This document shows positions 1 to 12,489 of a DNA stretch of 64,000 nt, in pieces. The notes beneath the pieces are model-generated. The model was not told the origin of the DNA. It was given only the letters and a program-made list of their open reading frames with translations, and made no database searches. Each line of letters opens with the position of its first letter. Within the stretch, counting starts at the first letter, position 1. Source of the stretch: Liolophura sinensis (taxonomy: Eukaryota > Mollusca > Polyplacophora > Chitonida > Chitonidae); NCBI RefSeq assembly GCF_032854445.1, contig NC_088300.1, forward strand, positions 73,008,984 through 73,072,983, read 5' to 3'. A program made the position numbers and the translations under genes.

Positions 1-225
1 TATTCATTGTCTGCCCGGCATCATTGAAAACTGATGACCGCTTCTCTCTTGTGTGTTACCGGCTTTATTTCCTATTTGTATAATTTCTTACATACCTTTG
101 TCTTTGGGAGTTGGTGTTAAACATTGTTTTGGAAATGGATCTTGCGATTATCGACTTGGAACGCCCTTTAAGGACTACAAATGGTATATGAATGTCGGAC
201 TTGACGCTTATATTTAGTAAGGCTT
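1..225 (+). repeat. Dispersed non-coding repeat, partial copy cut by the window edge
   Basis: This stretch aligns by eye with 31200-31390 and 31500-31640: shared blocks include a 'cattgaaaa' start, a 'ttgcgat' block after 'ggaaatgg'/'gaattggcc', and an ending on 'gaatgtc'. At 31 kb the same sequence lies directly downstream of a decayed reverse-transcriptase ORF, so I read it as the 3' non-coding part of that retroelement family. No coding content was seen. Confidence 0.55.
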
Positions 226-3200
226 ACATCGATTTGTTTAATATTCTCTTCCTTAAACATTGCTGTGAGAAGGAAAATTTATTCAGTGCCCTCTCTCAAA
301 CTGTTCCATGGGCAATGTTCAGGATACAACTGCATACCTTTATTTGGCTTTCACGCCTTACTAAATAGAGTATTGTGACTGTTTATATAAACACAGTGCA
401 TGGCAGCGTTTCAGGTGGATGATGTATACGAAGACGTAGAGGCGGGCATTGAAGCGGAAGTAGACACAAACGTAACACACATAGTCCGCAAAATAAGCCC
501 GCAAATACTTCGAAACTCTACTATAATAAACATTGAACACTGAAATTAAACGAAAAATAATGTGCACAGACACTATGGTTACTCTTCGAAGTTGTGACAA
601 GGGGTCCTATTGTATCACATTTTGTGTGAGATTACAACACCGATAGTTCATGGATGTTTCTTGGGAAGCTCCATCCACTTAAAGGATTGTAATGATTGGA
701 TTACTTCTAAGTTGATTGACGGATGGATCCACAATATCACTGCAGCCAGGATTATCAATTCTGTTCAAGATACTGGTTCTATACCCAGGCTCCTTCTGCG
801 AAATGCATCAATATGTGTTAACGGTTGTCTGTGAGACAACAGGCATGCTCGTGCAGATTCTTAGCATGTAGAGACTTTTAAGTACACGGGAGGGAGGCAC
901 GATGGCAACTGGCGTCTTCGTCACAACATACCCTCGGGATTTCCCTTCAACACATCAAGACGGCCCACACGTGGCCTTGGTACTCCCACATGGTCGACAC
1001 TGTCTTCGATCTCCGTCCTACAAACCCAAAATTCAATCGACAATCAAATTATTGCATCATTACCACGGGGATATCTGACAATAGATGCGTAGGAACTATA
1101 TGCTACCTTTTGTTTGTTACGAGCACGCACATGTCAATTAGACCGACTGGGCAATACAATTTCCGCAGATAGCGGAGAGCCTAATTTGATGTGATTGTCA
1201 ATACGATATGCAAGTATAATACCAGGCTACGGGGATATGGTTTAGCAGTCTCAATACTATCACAACGGAACATATTTACTTACCATTAATCAGTATTATT
1301 ACTGCCATATGATCTGTAGAAGGAAAAAAGTAGTTCTGTGTGGGGGAAGACGTTGATAATGAGAAAAGAAATGTTCCTCGTTGTTCCTCGTATAAATAAT
1401 AGAACTTTAGCGTTGTACTGTATCGAAAATCAACTAATGCAATAGGATATGTGCTTGAAATGATAAATATATATGTGTATGCAGGATAGAGGTTATCTAT
1501 CTTATACAGTGATTAGTCTGTTCTTGATAGCTCTTCTACATGCTTCGTGTTGGTTTTGCATCAGATTAAAATTATTGGACAACTGGAGAACGGCACCGTT
1601 TGTGTCAGTTTCCCTATTTCCCTTCCAGCAAGGTTGACACAGCTCTGAAATCTTCCTTAATTCGCCATACATATGAAAGTGTTACTTGCTTTTTCTGCAG
1701 TCAATGGAATTGCGGCCCGCGTACATGAGTTTTCGTCAGATTTTCAGCCAATGATCGTTCCTTGTAAGTGTGTAAACAAATGCATGTAGGTTTGGATCCA
1801 TTCCATTCCTTGACACAACATTAGAAAATACCAACAGGCGGTGTCGCTAACGGTGTTGATGTGCTTTTACCGATAAGAACAGGCAGCAGAAAAGAACTAT
1901 ATCAGGCAGTAGCGGTGATAAAGAAAGAGGTGGAACAGTCTATGTGACCTATGTTTCTGTTTCACCACTAGTTTAGATGAGACCTATTTTGCCTCAAAAT
2001 GACTGACTGCTGCCCACCCCCCGCCCTTAACTGGATAACTAACAAGTGTACCATATCCACTTTCCAATGACACCTACATCATTGTCAGTAACTAAGGTGC
2101 CGGTTGACATCTATAAAGTGGAATTTGACACGTGAAGATATGAAGATGAGTTTTCAAGACTCTTATTCAAAACAGTTGGCAATAACATTACAGAGCATTG
2201 GGCCGTTTTTCACATAGCTGTTATTCTGAGGCACAAACTAGTACAAATAGGTATTGCGAAAATAATACATTCAAAATGTTTGCATTCTTCAGTAAGCATT
2301 TAATTTTAAAGAGTCTTGAAACACTTCATTGACAGCATTGATCACACTTCTATGCGCGATGGATTCAACTGAATAAAGGAAAAATTGATGATCAACATGA
2401 TGTTGATGTTAATTCTAGCACGACGCTTTTACACGTCTCAATAAATGTGTATTTAAGGTTTCTATATGTGTTGAAACGTAGTATTTTTCTATTGTATAGA
2501 AGTGTGAGGATGAAAACAATTGATTGTATCTTTTATCTCTATCCCATTTGTAGTTTTGAACTTGCTGTTCTTCAAAGACTGACAGAAAACAAACGCATTT
2601 CTTGTACCTCGCATTTCGGAACACAAGTATCCAAAATCGACAATTAATCCTATACTATAATCGCTACTTCGGTGTAATTATTTGCCATATTACCGATCTC
2701 GACTATAAACGATACACGTATACGCATACGAATACACTGAAATTTACGGAAGAAGGGCAACAACTCTTCTATCCTAACGTCAAAGGCGATGTCCAGAGAT
2801 GTCTGAAGTGCGCCTCACACTACGGAACAAGCCGATATCAGTAAGCCAAAGTATCCATGACAACTATAGTTTGAGCTATAGTTTGATCACAGATATCTGG
2901 AGACGTGCAAAAGCTTTGTCTTGGCTTTGCTTTAGCAAGACATAGAATGTCTTTTAAGCGACATCTATATCTCAGTCGAAAATTTACGATATTTACGATA
3001 AAGCGAAGATGCAGCTCTCCGTTTTCAATTATCTCAGAAAGACGCAAGAAATATTCTTGGCGATAAAATTGATCAGTGTCTAAATTGTGTACCATGTCGT
3101 TGATCAAAATATGTGTATCATGCAAGTTCGCTTTGATTGCATCTGTTTATTCAACTCAACTTTTTACATTTCGGACATACATGTCATACCTTACCTGTAT

Positions 3201-3290
3201 AACTTATAGAGGTCAAAGTGAATCTGACATTTGAAAAAACTTATAATGCGACCCGCTTTGTAAATCTGATTACTTTATTACCAGTTTTTA
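226..3290. other. No recognised gene
   Basis: AT-rich sequence with only short open frames (up to 95 codons), none with recognisable domains, compositional bias or splice-compatible neighbours. I see no SINE head or array here. Confidence 0.5.
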
Positions 3291-3295
3291 TCCAT

Positions 3296-3555
3296 ATAAT
3301 TAAAGACATACAGAACAGAGAGTAAAACCAGAGCAACTACGACAGTATGGTAACTAGCAAATGATCACACGTAACCGGTGAAATACGGGCCTCTTGTCAA
3401 TCTACCTCAGGTTTTAATCTAAATGTTCATGTAAATGTATAAATATTAGCAATTTACACACCCTTAAGCAGAATTACGTAAAAAAAATGCAGTGATATTA
3501 ATTGCAATTCATTAGACTTCACTGGTCTTGAATTAGAAGTGGTCTAGAATATCAC
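3296..3555 (+). repeat. Dispersed repeat (pseudo-LTR-like), + copy
   Basis: About 260 bp that match 17855-18070 and 18955-19235 in the same orientation and parts of 5390-5545, 34310-34410 and 33478-33530 in reverse. Shared landmarks are 'gatcacacg', 'caatttacctca' and 'ttaattgcaatt'. Two of the other copies bracket a reverse-transcriptase fragment at 18.3 kb, which suggests the repeat is the terminal or subterminal repeat of that element. This copy stands alone, like a solo terminal repeat. Confidence 0.6.
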
Positions 3556-5385
3556 ATGCACAGACAAGGCAGGACAGTTTTTTGAAATGTAGTTACTAAG
3601 CCAAGTTATTTTAAAATAATACCCCTCCACCCCCCACCTCCACCTCAAATTTCGTTTACGTTTGCGCTATTTGTATTCCGGGATAGCCACTTTAACCAGT
3701 GGCAACTTCATTAAATAGTTTCACAAACATGGATCTTTTACCAGTCAGCCATAACCGTCCTGATAAAATGTAGTTTAATAATACTTTCATTGTTTTGGTT
3801 AGACTACGTTCAGATATCAAACAGGCAACACGGAAAATAAGCCAGTGGAACTTTCGATTAAACCATCCTTATATCTTTGTGTATAAAACGTTATCCTGAA
3901 TATCAGTCAGTTGCTTTAACGTAATTGTTAACATAGAAGTTTGGCCTGAAGAGTTTGGACACATTAAGTGGAATGGAGATGTTCTTTACAGAACGATTGT
4001 ATACCCTTACCAACTCCGTCATAAAGAGCTAGGTAAAGTAAACAGTTGGCCTACTGATTCAGTTGTAATCGTCCTCTACACGTGGCTTGTGGCGAACATA
4101 GGTGTCAAAACAGACATTCGTTTAGCACCCATCAACCACATTTAACGCTTCGGGTAAGTAATTAATAAAAACTAATTTCGCAAAGATTCGATCCTTTTCG
4201 GATTCTTTTTATCCCTGACGGACACAAAACACATCTAAAATACCATATAAGCGAGTTTTGCTCTTTTCATGTCATCATTTGGTATTACCACATGTAACAC
4301 ATATTTTATAACCGGTGGATGATTCTGTTTTTCAGCCTTTGCAAATGCAGTGGAATGACATGTTAAAACCAGTTAAAACACCCAAAACTCTCTTAAAACT
4401 CGAGAACATAAAATACATAATCTGGAAAATTGTGTATATATTACGTAGAACGGTGTTTTTTGACACGGCCAACATTCTTCAAACAATGAACGACAGTATC
4501 GCCAGAAATGCTGTGAAGCAAATCAAATATAAAGCAGAATGTGTAGAACTTTTTCTGAACATGAGCAATGCTGACAGTCAGCCCGGATATATTTGATAGC
4601 AACCTTAATCATGAAACATACCTGCCATACATATCAGAACAGCAGACCCCAGATGGTACTTTTTGTTTAGGTTTTATCTATTTTCTGGAAATTATAGGAA
4701 ATATCTATATCCGTCGTCCTGGATGAAAACTTTTGTTAAAACATGATTCCCCTCTGCTATACTAGAAAACCGCAGAAGTCAGATCTAGTTATGAAAAATT
4801 GCTGCGGAATTTCCATGCTTAAAGTTCGGTCGTAAGAGTTTTCTAGGTTGTGTAAGTAACGCAATTCTCGTAATTACATATGTAAATAGGACTTTGATGT
4901 TTATGTACTTTGTCTCATCTGTTGAGTTCTCTAAGCTCTTTATAGATTTCATTTTATGAAGACAGAAAATGTGCTGAATGGTCCAAAAATGTATGAGTAC
5001 ATCTGATGTCTTGCAGTTGAGGAGACTAAATTGACAAAGATGAACCACCTGGCGCATTATCTAAGGTTTAGGTCAAGGTGGTTTGGTCAGGATGATATGT
5101 AATTAGTTCTGTTAACAGTACAATGGAGGTATGGTTTTTATTTATCAAAAAATAACAGCACGATGGAAGTATGGCTTTATTTGTGAATGGACCTGGTAGC
5201 TGATAAGTTATCCGAATGAAAAATATGGTTTTAATACTTTTAAAATACAATGATTTATTCGTGACAAATCTTATTTAAATGAGAAATGCAAGTACACATC
5301 AATTCCAACCTTGACCTTGCATTGTCCTATGCTATTATCTGTTTAAAATGAGGGGTTTTTTATCAATCTTTTGTAGATAAACTAC
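3556..5385. other. No recognised gene
   Basis: AT-rich, with no repeat family recognised. An open frame at 4315-4596 (+, 93 codons) is lysine/asparagine-rich with no motif that I recognise and is probably chance. Confidence 0.45.
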
Positions 5386-5389
5386 GAGT

Positions 5390-5545
5390 TTGTGCTAATT
5401 CATGAGGCTGCTCACTGAGGTAGACTGAAAAAAGACCGTATTTCACCGGTTATGTGTTATGTGTGGTCAGTAACCCTCTATAACATTGTCGTCGTTACTC
5501 TGGTTATACTTTCTGTGCTGTACGTCTTTAATTATACTTCATATT
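5390..5545 (-). repeat. Dispersed repeat (pseudo-LTR-like), inverted copy
   Basis: The reverse complement matches 3296-3415: 'aattaaagac', the 'ccagag' block, 'aaccggtgaaatacgg' and 'ctacctca' occur in the same order. It is a truncated copy lacking the 'ttaattgcaatt' end. Confidence 0.6.
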
Positions 5546-8500
5546 GTTACTCTTTCGACACTGTTAAGCATTTATTTTTGTTTCACTTCAATACCTTGAA
5601 TTAAAACTTCAAAAAGGGAATTGAAAATGATTGATCTAGCTAATTCATGTAATCCATTTTATTTTGTCCTAAACTTTTAAAATATCCATAATTTGAACTA
5701 TGGTACCTTGAGTGATGATTTGAAAATATCATTGCTACTGTTATACTTAACCAAAAACTTGTTATTTGTGTTATATACTATACCTTTTTCTGATTTTTTA
5801 TGACATGGAGAGATTTTCATTTTTTCAGACAATTTAGCTGCTGTAATGCCAGTAAGGAAAATTTAACCATCTGGCTGCAGTCAGTTTGTGTTCATGTTCA
5901 CTGTAAAGAAGATATACATGTATGTAAATAACAATGTAAAAACTAGTGGGGCCAGAATTTTGAAATACAGGACACTTGGTGCAGCCAGCCAATCATCTTG
6001 GCACTTGGTCCTGCCAGAAATCCAGGAGAATTTTTGTCGTTCGCCTTATATGTCGGATACCACATAATCACAGCCACATAATACCACATGATCAAAATTT
6101 GAGTTTCTTGGAAAAGAAATTTAACAAATTTCACATAAAAAGTTTCGTGTGGCACTTTTTGCCCATTTATGAGTCTGTGGTTGGCTATTTAGTGTTAGCC
6201 ATGAACTGGTAAACTGGATGTGCAAAACAAAATTTTAGGACGTCTCCAAGTGCGTCTTCTTCGACTGCGTGTAGCGCAGTGAGCCTACAGGCCGGTCCCA
6301 GGTTCCTGGAAGTTCATGGTTTCTAGATGTTCCCTGATGCATTCAAAGTGAACTTAATGATAAAAAAAAAATCATAACACGAGAGAAAGCTAAAGATGAA
6401 AAGTCATAATACCTATTTATTTCATTTAATGTTCTGGTACAAATATATCACATCTGTCTCAAGGCTGCAAAGAACTATTTGAGTGACACCCGACAATATG
6501 TGTCAGGTACCAATGACTTCGTTCCTGACATTTAAAACTTTGTGCCAGACAAATTTTTTTCTGGTTTTCATGGAGACAGGCCTATTAAATGCGAATCAGA
6601 GTCCAACAGACAAAATAGCAGAAATGTGTAAAATAGATTTCTTGCCTAACATTTTCTCCCCAAGCGAATAAACTTCAACATTCTATTCTGAATGGAAATT
6701 TCTTATGATTCTGCTGATTTGATGGACACTTCTGCAGTATTACGCCAACCGAAAGGCTACTTGATAGAGTTAAATCATTGACCGACAAAGCATGCACATC
6801 GTTAGAATAACTGTACACAGCGCCATCTATGGAGTCATTTCCACCTACTAAGATTAACAGTGTTTTAAACTGAATAAGTAAAAAGCTGCATGTCACTAGG
6901 ATAATGCATGGAAGCCAAGACATCAGCTCTTTTCGATGCAAAATGACCCATTTTATAGTTAAGAGCCCAAGTAATGTGAGTGGATGTTGAGTAAATATGT
7001 AACGGAAATTGGAACATGTATAATGCTATAACCGCCAATCGTCGGAGAATGTTCTAGAAAGGATATCCCTATGATTTCGCTCTGAGTATTGAAATCTTCA
7101 AGAAAACTATCATATTTCGCTTGCCATCTACAAGAACAACTTCAACCTTCTTAATTCAATCCAAAAATGCATGAAAAAGAGCTTGTATTTTTAGTGCAGG
7201 TGAGTTTGAGTGTAGTGAGCACGGACCTCTACATCGAGTTGGGGTGCGCCCATGTGCGGCGATTTGTTTGAGAGACGGTGATGAACTCGGTATAACGATG
7301 AATGTCTGAATTTCAAGAGTCCATCAAGACTGACTTAATCAGAAGTAGTCAGACAGTTCACACACCTGAATATCTTATCTTATTATGGTAGTATTCCCAC
7401 TTAATAAAATAACGAATAACCTTATTCATGAAATCTTTATACTTAATGAAAAGGACTGCTTCAAAATACACAAAAGCGAAGAAAAAATCGGGAAGTGGGA
7501 AATTGGGAAACCGTTTGTCCCCTGGGGGCGATCATGGGCACGTAATTCAGACGTGAAAGTCTGAAAAAGCAAGTTACTATATGTAATGCAAATAAATTAA
7601 CATATTAATACTAAAGCAATTTTACTTTACTTCTTTAGGTTTAGACTTAATATCCAGCCCATATTTACAACAAAGGCCCCAAAATATATCACTGTTGTGT
7701 GGAAATTTCAACTTTTTCACACTTCTTGAAATCGCTCTTGGCACAAAAAGCAATACCCAGTTAATATTTTCCTGCATGTACTTAGACTGAAAGACAGATG
7801 ACTGGATAAAATGGGGTAAACTAAAAATTAACTTATTCGGTGAAAGCGGACACGCCTGCAAAACCCATGGATTAAGGACTGTGGAAAAGAGAGAGAGAGA
7901 GAAATTACTATTAGACATCAACCAATGGTGAAAATCTCTACCATGTTAATTGTCACATTTAATATATGTAATAAATTCAGTTATAGTGTTTCAGTTCCGG
8001 ATAATTGATGCAGTGAAGACATGTACTTCAATAGCTCTAAATTAAATTTCGCTTATCTAATAAACTGTTCAAATAGTTCAGCCAAATAAAGTACAGTGAC
8101 ATGAACATAGTGTAAGGCAGCAACCAGAACACCAGCTCGTGATGATACGTTATAGGTATTTATTTCAGCATGTGTGGCAGTCATAGAGACTAACCCTGAT
8201 TAGAGCAAACAGAATAACCAGATAACAGTTAGTTATATGTTCACCACAAGACAATTATATAGATATGAGCGGTTTACACAACTACAAGTCCGTTCACATC
8301 TACATCCACAGTTCCACACATATATTATGACAGCTAGGGCTGAATTCCAAATTCGAGTGTCCCTCAGCGCGACAGGGTGCCGCCGCTTTAACAGCCTACC
8401 TAAACATGTATAACAGCTATATGCAGAGAACAGCAGAAATTGTAGAACTAACAACTTCAAAGGAAAGTAATACATGAAACGTTTGAAACCAATCGGTACT

Positions 8501-9655
8501 TGAAAAATGTAGAAATTTTTACTTCTGGCTATTACAACAACGCTATTTGACGCCCCCACGCGTCTTAGAGCATGACACTTGGAATAAACTTTGAACACTT
8601 GCATAAAAAATCCAGTAACCAATAGAAGTAACATACATTCACCCAAACGCACTTATTACTTTGTAACTATGTAACATATTATGCAAAACTAAACCGGCGG
8701 TACCATTACTCTATACATGTGTCACTTACCCCTAACATAACACGGCAGCTACCATTCTAATCAGACGGCAGCATCAGACAGTGTTGACACATCAGTATTC
8801 TATGGCGTATGACTGCCGAGTAAAAAAATCCGCAGCTATACAGCAACACTAATTACACGCGATATGTACAAAACTCCAACTGACCATGAGATGAACACAC
8901 CACAAACTATCTGTATGACCGCCAGCCACTTATATTGCTTAAGTTTTACAACGGCTCACTCCTTACAATTCCATAACGAACGGGTAAGATCACGCGGTCC
9001 GTCACAGAACTTCACATGGTCAAAATCACAGCAGCTTCACAGCGCACTTGTAAACAACTGGACACTATAACCATTTTACGATTATATTATACAAATCTTA
9101 GTTTTTCGCAGTGCTCTATCTCGTGTTTCGCTCGCTCACAAACATGGATGCCGTCTGGTTATGTGATATAAAATCATATGAATTTACAACACCAGAAGAA
9201 ACGCACAGTAGGATAGTAACTAGCCGTTTTAAAACGCCGTATGCAACGAACACTAAAAATAGCATGTCACAATAAGCAAAGGGCTACTCTGACTGGTTTT
9301 ATACTTCATTCTATCCCTAAAATATATGTATTTTTAGCTCTTAAATTTGTAACATTTCATTGAAAATGAGGGATAACGTAAACTAAAAAAAACTCAAAGA
9401 ATTCACAACAGCATGCCATTAGTACATGAAGTTAACAGGTCAAAAATTCTTGTTAGCTGAAAAATAGTAACACCATGCTTTTAGTATCACCTCATAGGCA
9501 TGCAGATCAAGACAGAACAATAGTTAGTTTGACGTGCAATTTTATTTTGGAATTTTTTTCTTAACAGAAAACATATTACGGTAAACAGAAATCTGTGTTA
9601 TTGTAGCAGTTTTTGTCACTGAAACGTCCAGTGAGGGCAAAAACTGAACTTTCAA
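5546..9655. other. No recognised gene
   Basis: Four kilobases with only scattered open frames. The longest (8233-8652, -, 139 codons) has hydrophobic stretches but no family signature and no supporting splice sites or promoter that I could see. A short GA run lies near 7888-7903. No SINE or transposase remnant was recognised. Confidence 0.4.
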
Positions 9656-9661
9656 CATAAT

Positions 9662-11132
9662 TTAAACAAAAGTGTGAAGGAAATACCCTTTGTCTTCTCT
9701 AGAAAGAATCTCTAAATTGCACTCCCTGTAATCTTCAAGTAGCCTGTATGTGTACACAATGCTGTCTCCTTGGTAGACGATGTTGTACCAGTCAACATAG
9801 CCAGACACAACAGATATCACCTTCCCGTCCCAAGATCCCTCTTCAAAGGTATGACGTACAGTCTTGCCGACAAGCAGTGGTATTTCTCTCCTAACACACG
9901 CACTACAACTGGTTCCTAATGCGCAAGTATAATTAAGGAAACAACTTACCTAAATGAGTATTCGGTTCCTTAAAGGAACGGAGAAGCGTCTGCAGACATA
10001 CGCCAGGTACCTCAGGTTTCTGTAATGTATGTTTAAATGCAGTACTTTTGACCCAGCCTCAAAGGACACACCACAACTCTGACAAAAAAAAAGATCCCCT
10101 CGCACCCCGTTATATGAAAATGCAATACCCACCCTAATACTGCGTTAATACGGTTAATTTTGTTATACCTAGATTCTGTATCGGTAGTACAAACAATTAC
10201 AATCTCACCCATACGGCAGTGATAAGTTATTGTGGTTGCAAATGAGCAATGGAAAACAAAATGGACGTTCCCCAAATGGCAGACGGAATCTGGCGCAAGG
10301 CTGAACTGATTTGAACTGGTAGGTTCTTAGGTGAGAGGTTATGTAAATGGTCATGAGGAAAACAATGAGACCATTGTATACAGATGTTAAGGAAAGAAGT
10401 AAAAGGTGTCGGGTATTATAAAATAACAAGAATAAGGAAACTACACTACAAGAATTACTTACCTGGTGATCTTTTTCCATTGTGATTTGGATTTCTGTAT
10501 TCATACAAAAAACCTGATTTTATTGATTTTCATCCCTGCAGATAAATTTTTACATGAACTATAATTTAGTTACAGTTTCCTAAGGGAAATACAAGTAACC
10601 TTTGTCCAAAAAAGTTTATGAAGAAAGCCTTCTTAGTCAGTGCCCATCGATACAAGTACGTGTACAAACTATGAACTTAGGATTACTTTGTAATCTAAAA
10701 ATCACTTTATAGTGACAATTATAGTGCCTACTCAAATATCCCAGCCACTGGCTGATGATCAATTCATATGTGTCTAGTTGTTATAGGCTAGAAATAATAT
10801 TAAAATACAGTAAATGTCATGCGGATAATTTATGAAAATGCAAATAATAAAATGTATAATAATCTCGTCACTTTATACATTTATTATCCATACCAGTATG
10901 TTGTTTGGTCTGAAACATTTGAATTACCGCACTCTAATGCACGCTTACATCAGTAAGACATTCAAATCCATAATACACAAAACAATAGCTCAGAATTTTT
11001 ATACACTGTTGCATGTTCATATGATGAACCCCATGCCAAGTCAAAATAAAATGTAAACACAGCCTACCTGACCCGATGTCAAACAAAAACTTGGCATCAC
11101 AACAAGTGATAGGGCCATCAACTTGTACATTT
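9662..11132 (-). CDS. Putative spliced gene fragment with a Tudor/spindlin-like C-terminal segment
   Basis: Four candidate exons on the - strand have AG/GT borders and consistent phases: 11132-11068, 10494-10463, 10019-9950 and 9915-9662, the last ending in TAA. Joined, they give about 139 codons without a stop. The last exon holds 'PLLVGKTVRHTFEEGSWDG', then 'WYNIVYQGD' and 'YTYRLLEDY', a pattern I associate with small Tudor/spindlin-like beta-barrel segments of uncharacterised invertebrate proteins; this is from memory of the pattern, not a search. The donor after 9950 is a good GTAAGT, but the only in-frame acceptor gives an intron of just 34 nt. No start codon was found, since the upstream exon is not identified. 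It may be part of a transposon, given the hAT remnant immediately upstream on the same strand, or a pseudogene. Confidence 0.4.
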
Positions 11133-11868
11133 CTGAAACATAATGAAGGCCTTCATAAGAAACATTTAAATTCTTACATATTATATAATTGCTACCATGA
11201 ACGGTTAGTGGTAACAGATAAATTTTAAAGTTGAATTATCAATTTATGGAAGAGGTCTATTTATGGAAGAGTTCTTCAACCCTTCAAGAGTGAAATAGTC
11301 AATCTTTAGAATTGTTCGAATGTTCAGTTTTTTCCGGAATTTCCACAGGAATGGCCGAGCCACATGAATACACTCATTAAGAGAGTCTAGGACAGCACGT
11401 ATCGAGGAAAACAAAATGTCTTCTTTAAGGCAACGAAACACATGCCATTAAAATATATTCTGCTGTACTATAACAAGAGTTTCGTTTATATTCAAAGTTC
11501 CAGGATTAAAGCATTACATGAGATTTCATGGAATGGAAAGAGAGGTTCTGGTATTGAAGAACTCTGTTCGTATGGTTCACAACAACAAAGATATCTACAA
11601 GAAGATTAAGAACAGAAACAAACTTGTAGCTCTTCAGTTGACCAAGAAGTCCCTGTGCGACTGGGTTCCCTTCTGTATGCAGCTTCTTCTAATACCATTA
11701 TTGAAAGTTGGTAATTATGAATGAGGGCCGACACAGCTTCACCCAGACATAACCATATTACCTCAAACATCTGCATTAAGAGTCAAACTACTGGAATAAA
11801 GTAATGAAATGAAATCTGGATGAGACATTCATTTGTGTAATGGTATGGAAAAGAACTAAGTTAAGCTC

Positions 11869-11870
<2 letters not shown>

Positions 11871-11940
<70 letters not shown>
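11871..11940. repeat. (TA)n microsatellite
   Basis: About 70 bp of uninterrupted TA dinucleotides, which can form cruciforms and are prone to length change. Confidence 0.95.
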
Positions 11941-11941
<1 letters not shown>

Positions 11942-12086
11942 TTCTGTTATATTGATATGGTAAATAAATTAAGTGAGATTAAAAAAGCAAAAAACATATT
12001 TTCACCTTCTTGAATGTCAGGAAGTAGTATGAAGACACCATCATCATCATCATCTACAAATCCCCACCGTCTGCCATTGGCCATTA

Positions 12087-12476
12087 TTACATTTCTGTGG
12101 CCGGTTGTGTGAATTCACATGCTGGTAAACAGTAGACAGCCTTTGCAGTCTGGACATTTTTCACAGATTCGGCAGCTTTGCTTATGTGATGACATACACA
12201 ATGCACAGAAACGCAAAAGGGATTGTCTCTGTTCATGAGGCGAGCAACCCCGATTTGATCTCTCAACATAACGCTGGCACCATCCATCCCAAGTCCTTGG
12301 GCCTTCAAGACAGAGACACGTGTGTTAGCCCTCAGTCTGTTCACAATTTTAGTGAAATGTGACTCCTTAGTGATGTTTATGGTGTTTGTTACAAACAATT
12401 CTGAGCCTATGTAACTAATGGTGAACATTACTATTATGCGACACACCATGAAGATAAAAAAAATGAGTGTATTCAC
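12087..12476 (-). pseudogene. hAT-type transposase fragment (ZNF862-like)
   Basis: A 129-codon open frame contains 'GLGMDGASVMLRDQIGVAR' followed by 'NPFCVSVHCVCHHISKAA'. The GxDGASVM...GVA...NP...SVHCxxH signature is characteristic of the RNase-H-like core of hAT-derived transposases and domesticated ZNF862-type proteins. Both flanks of the catalytic core are missing: there is no BED finger upstream and no C-terminal dimerisation block downstream, and no long frame continues on either side. I read it as a decayed transposon copy. A short - strand stretch just downstream (12084-12009, beginning with ATG and rich in Asp) ends in a GT donor, but its phase does not fit the next candidate exon at 11132. 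Confidence 0.7.
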
Positions 12477-12489
12477 ACTAGCGTACCTT

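Noticed and set aside
4315-4596. 93-codon + strand ORF
   Set aside because: No recognisable motif and a length within chance expectation for this composition.
8233-8652. 139-codon - strand ORF with hydrophobic segments
   Set aside because: Biased toward AT-derived hydrophobic codons, with no family motif or neighbouring exons.
12009-12084. First exon of the Tudor-like gene (ATG, Asp-rich, GT donor)
   Set aside because: It ends in phase 1, whereas the exon at 11132 needs a phase 2 partner in its best frame.
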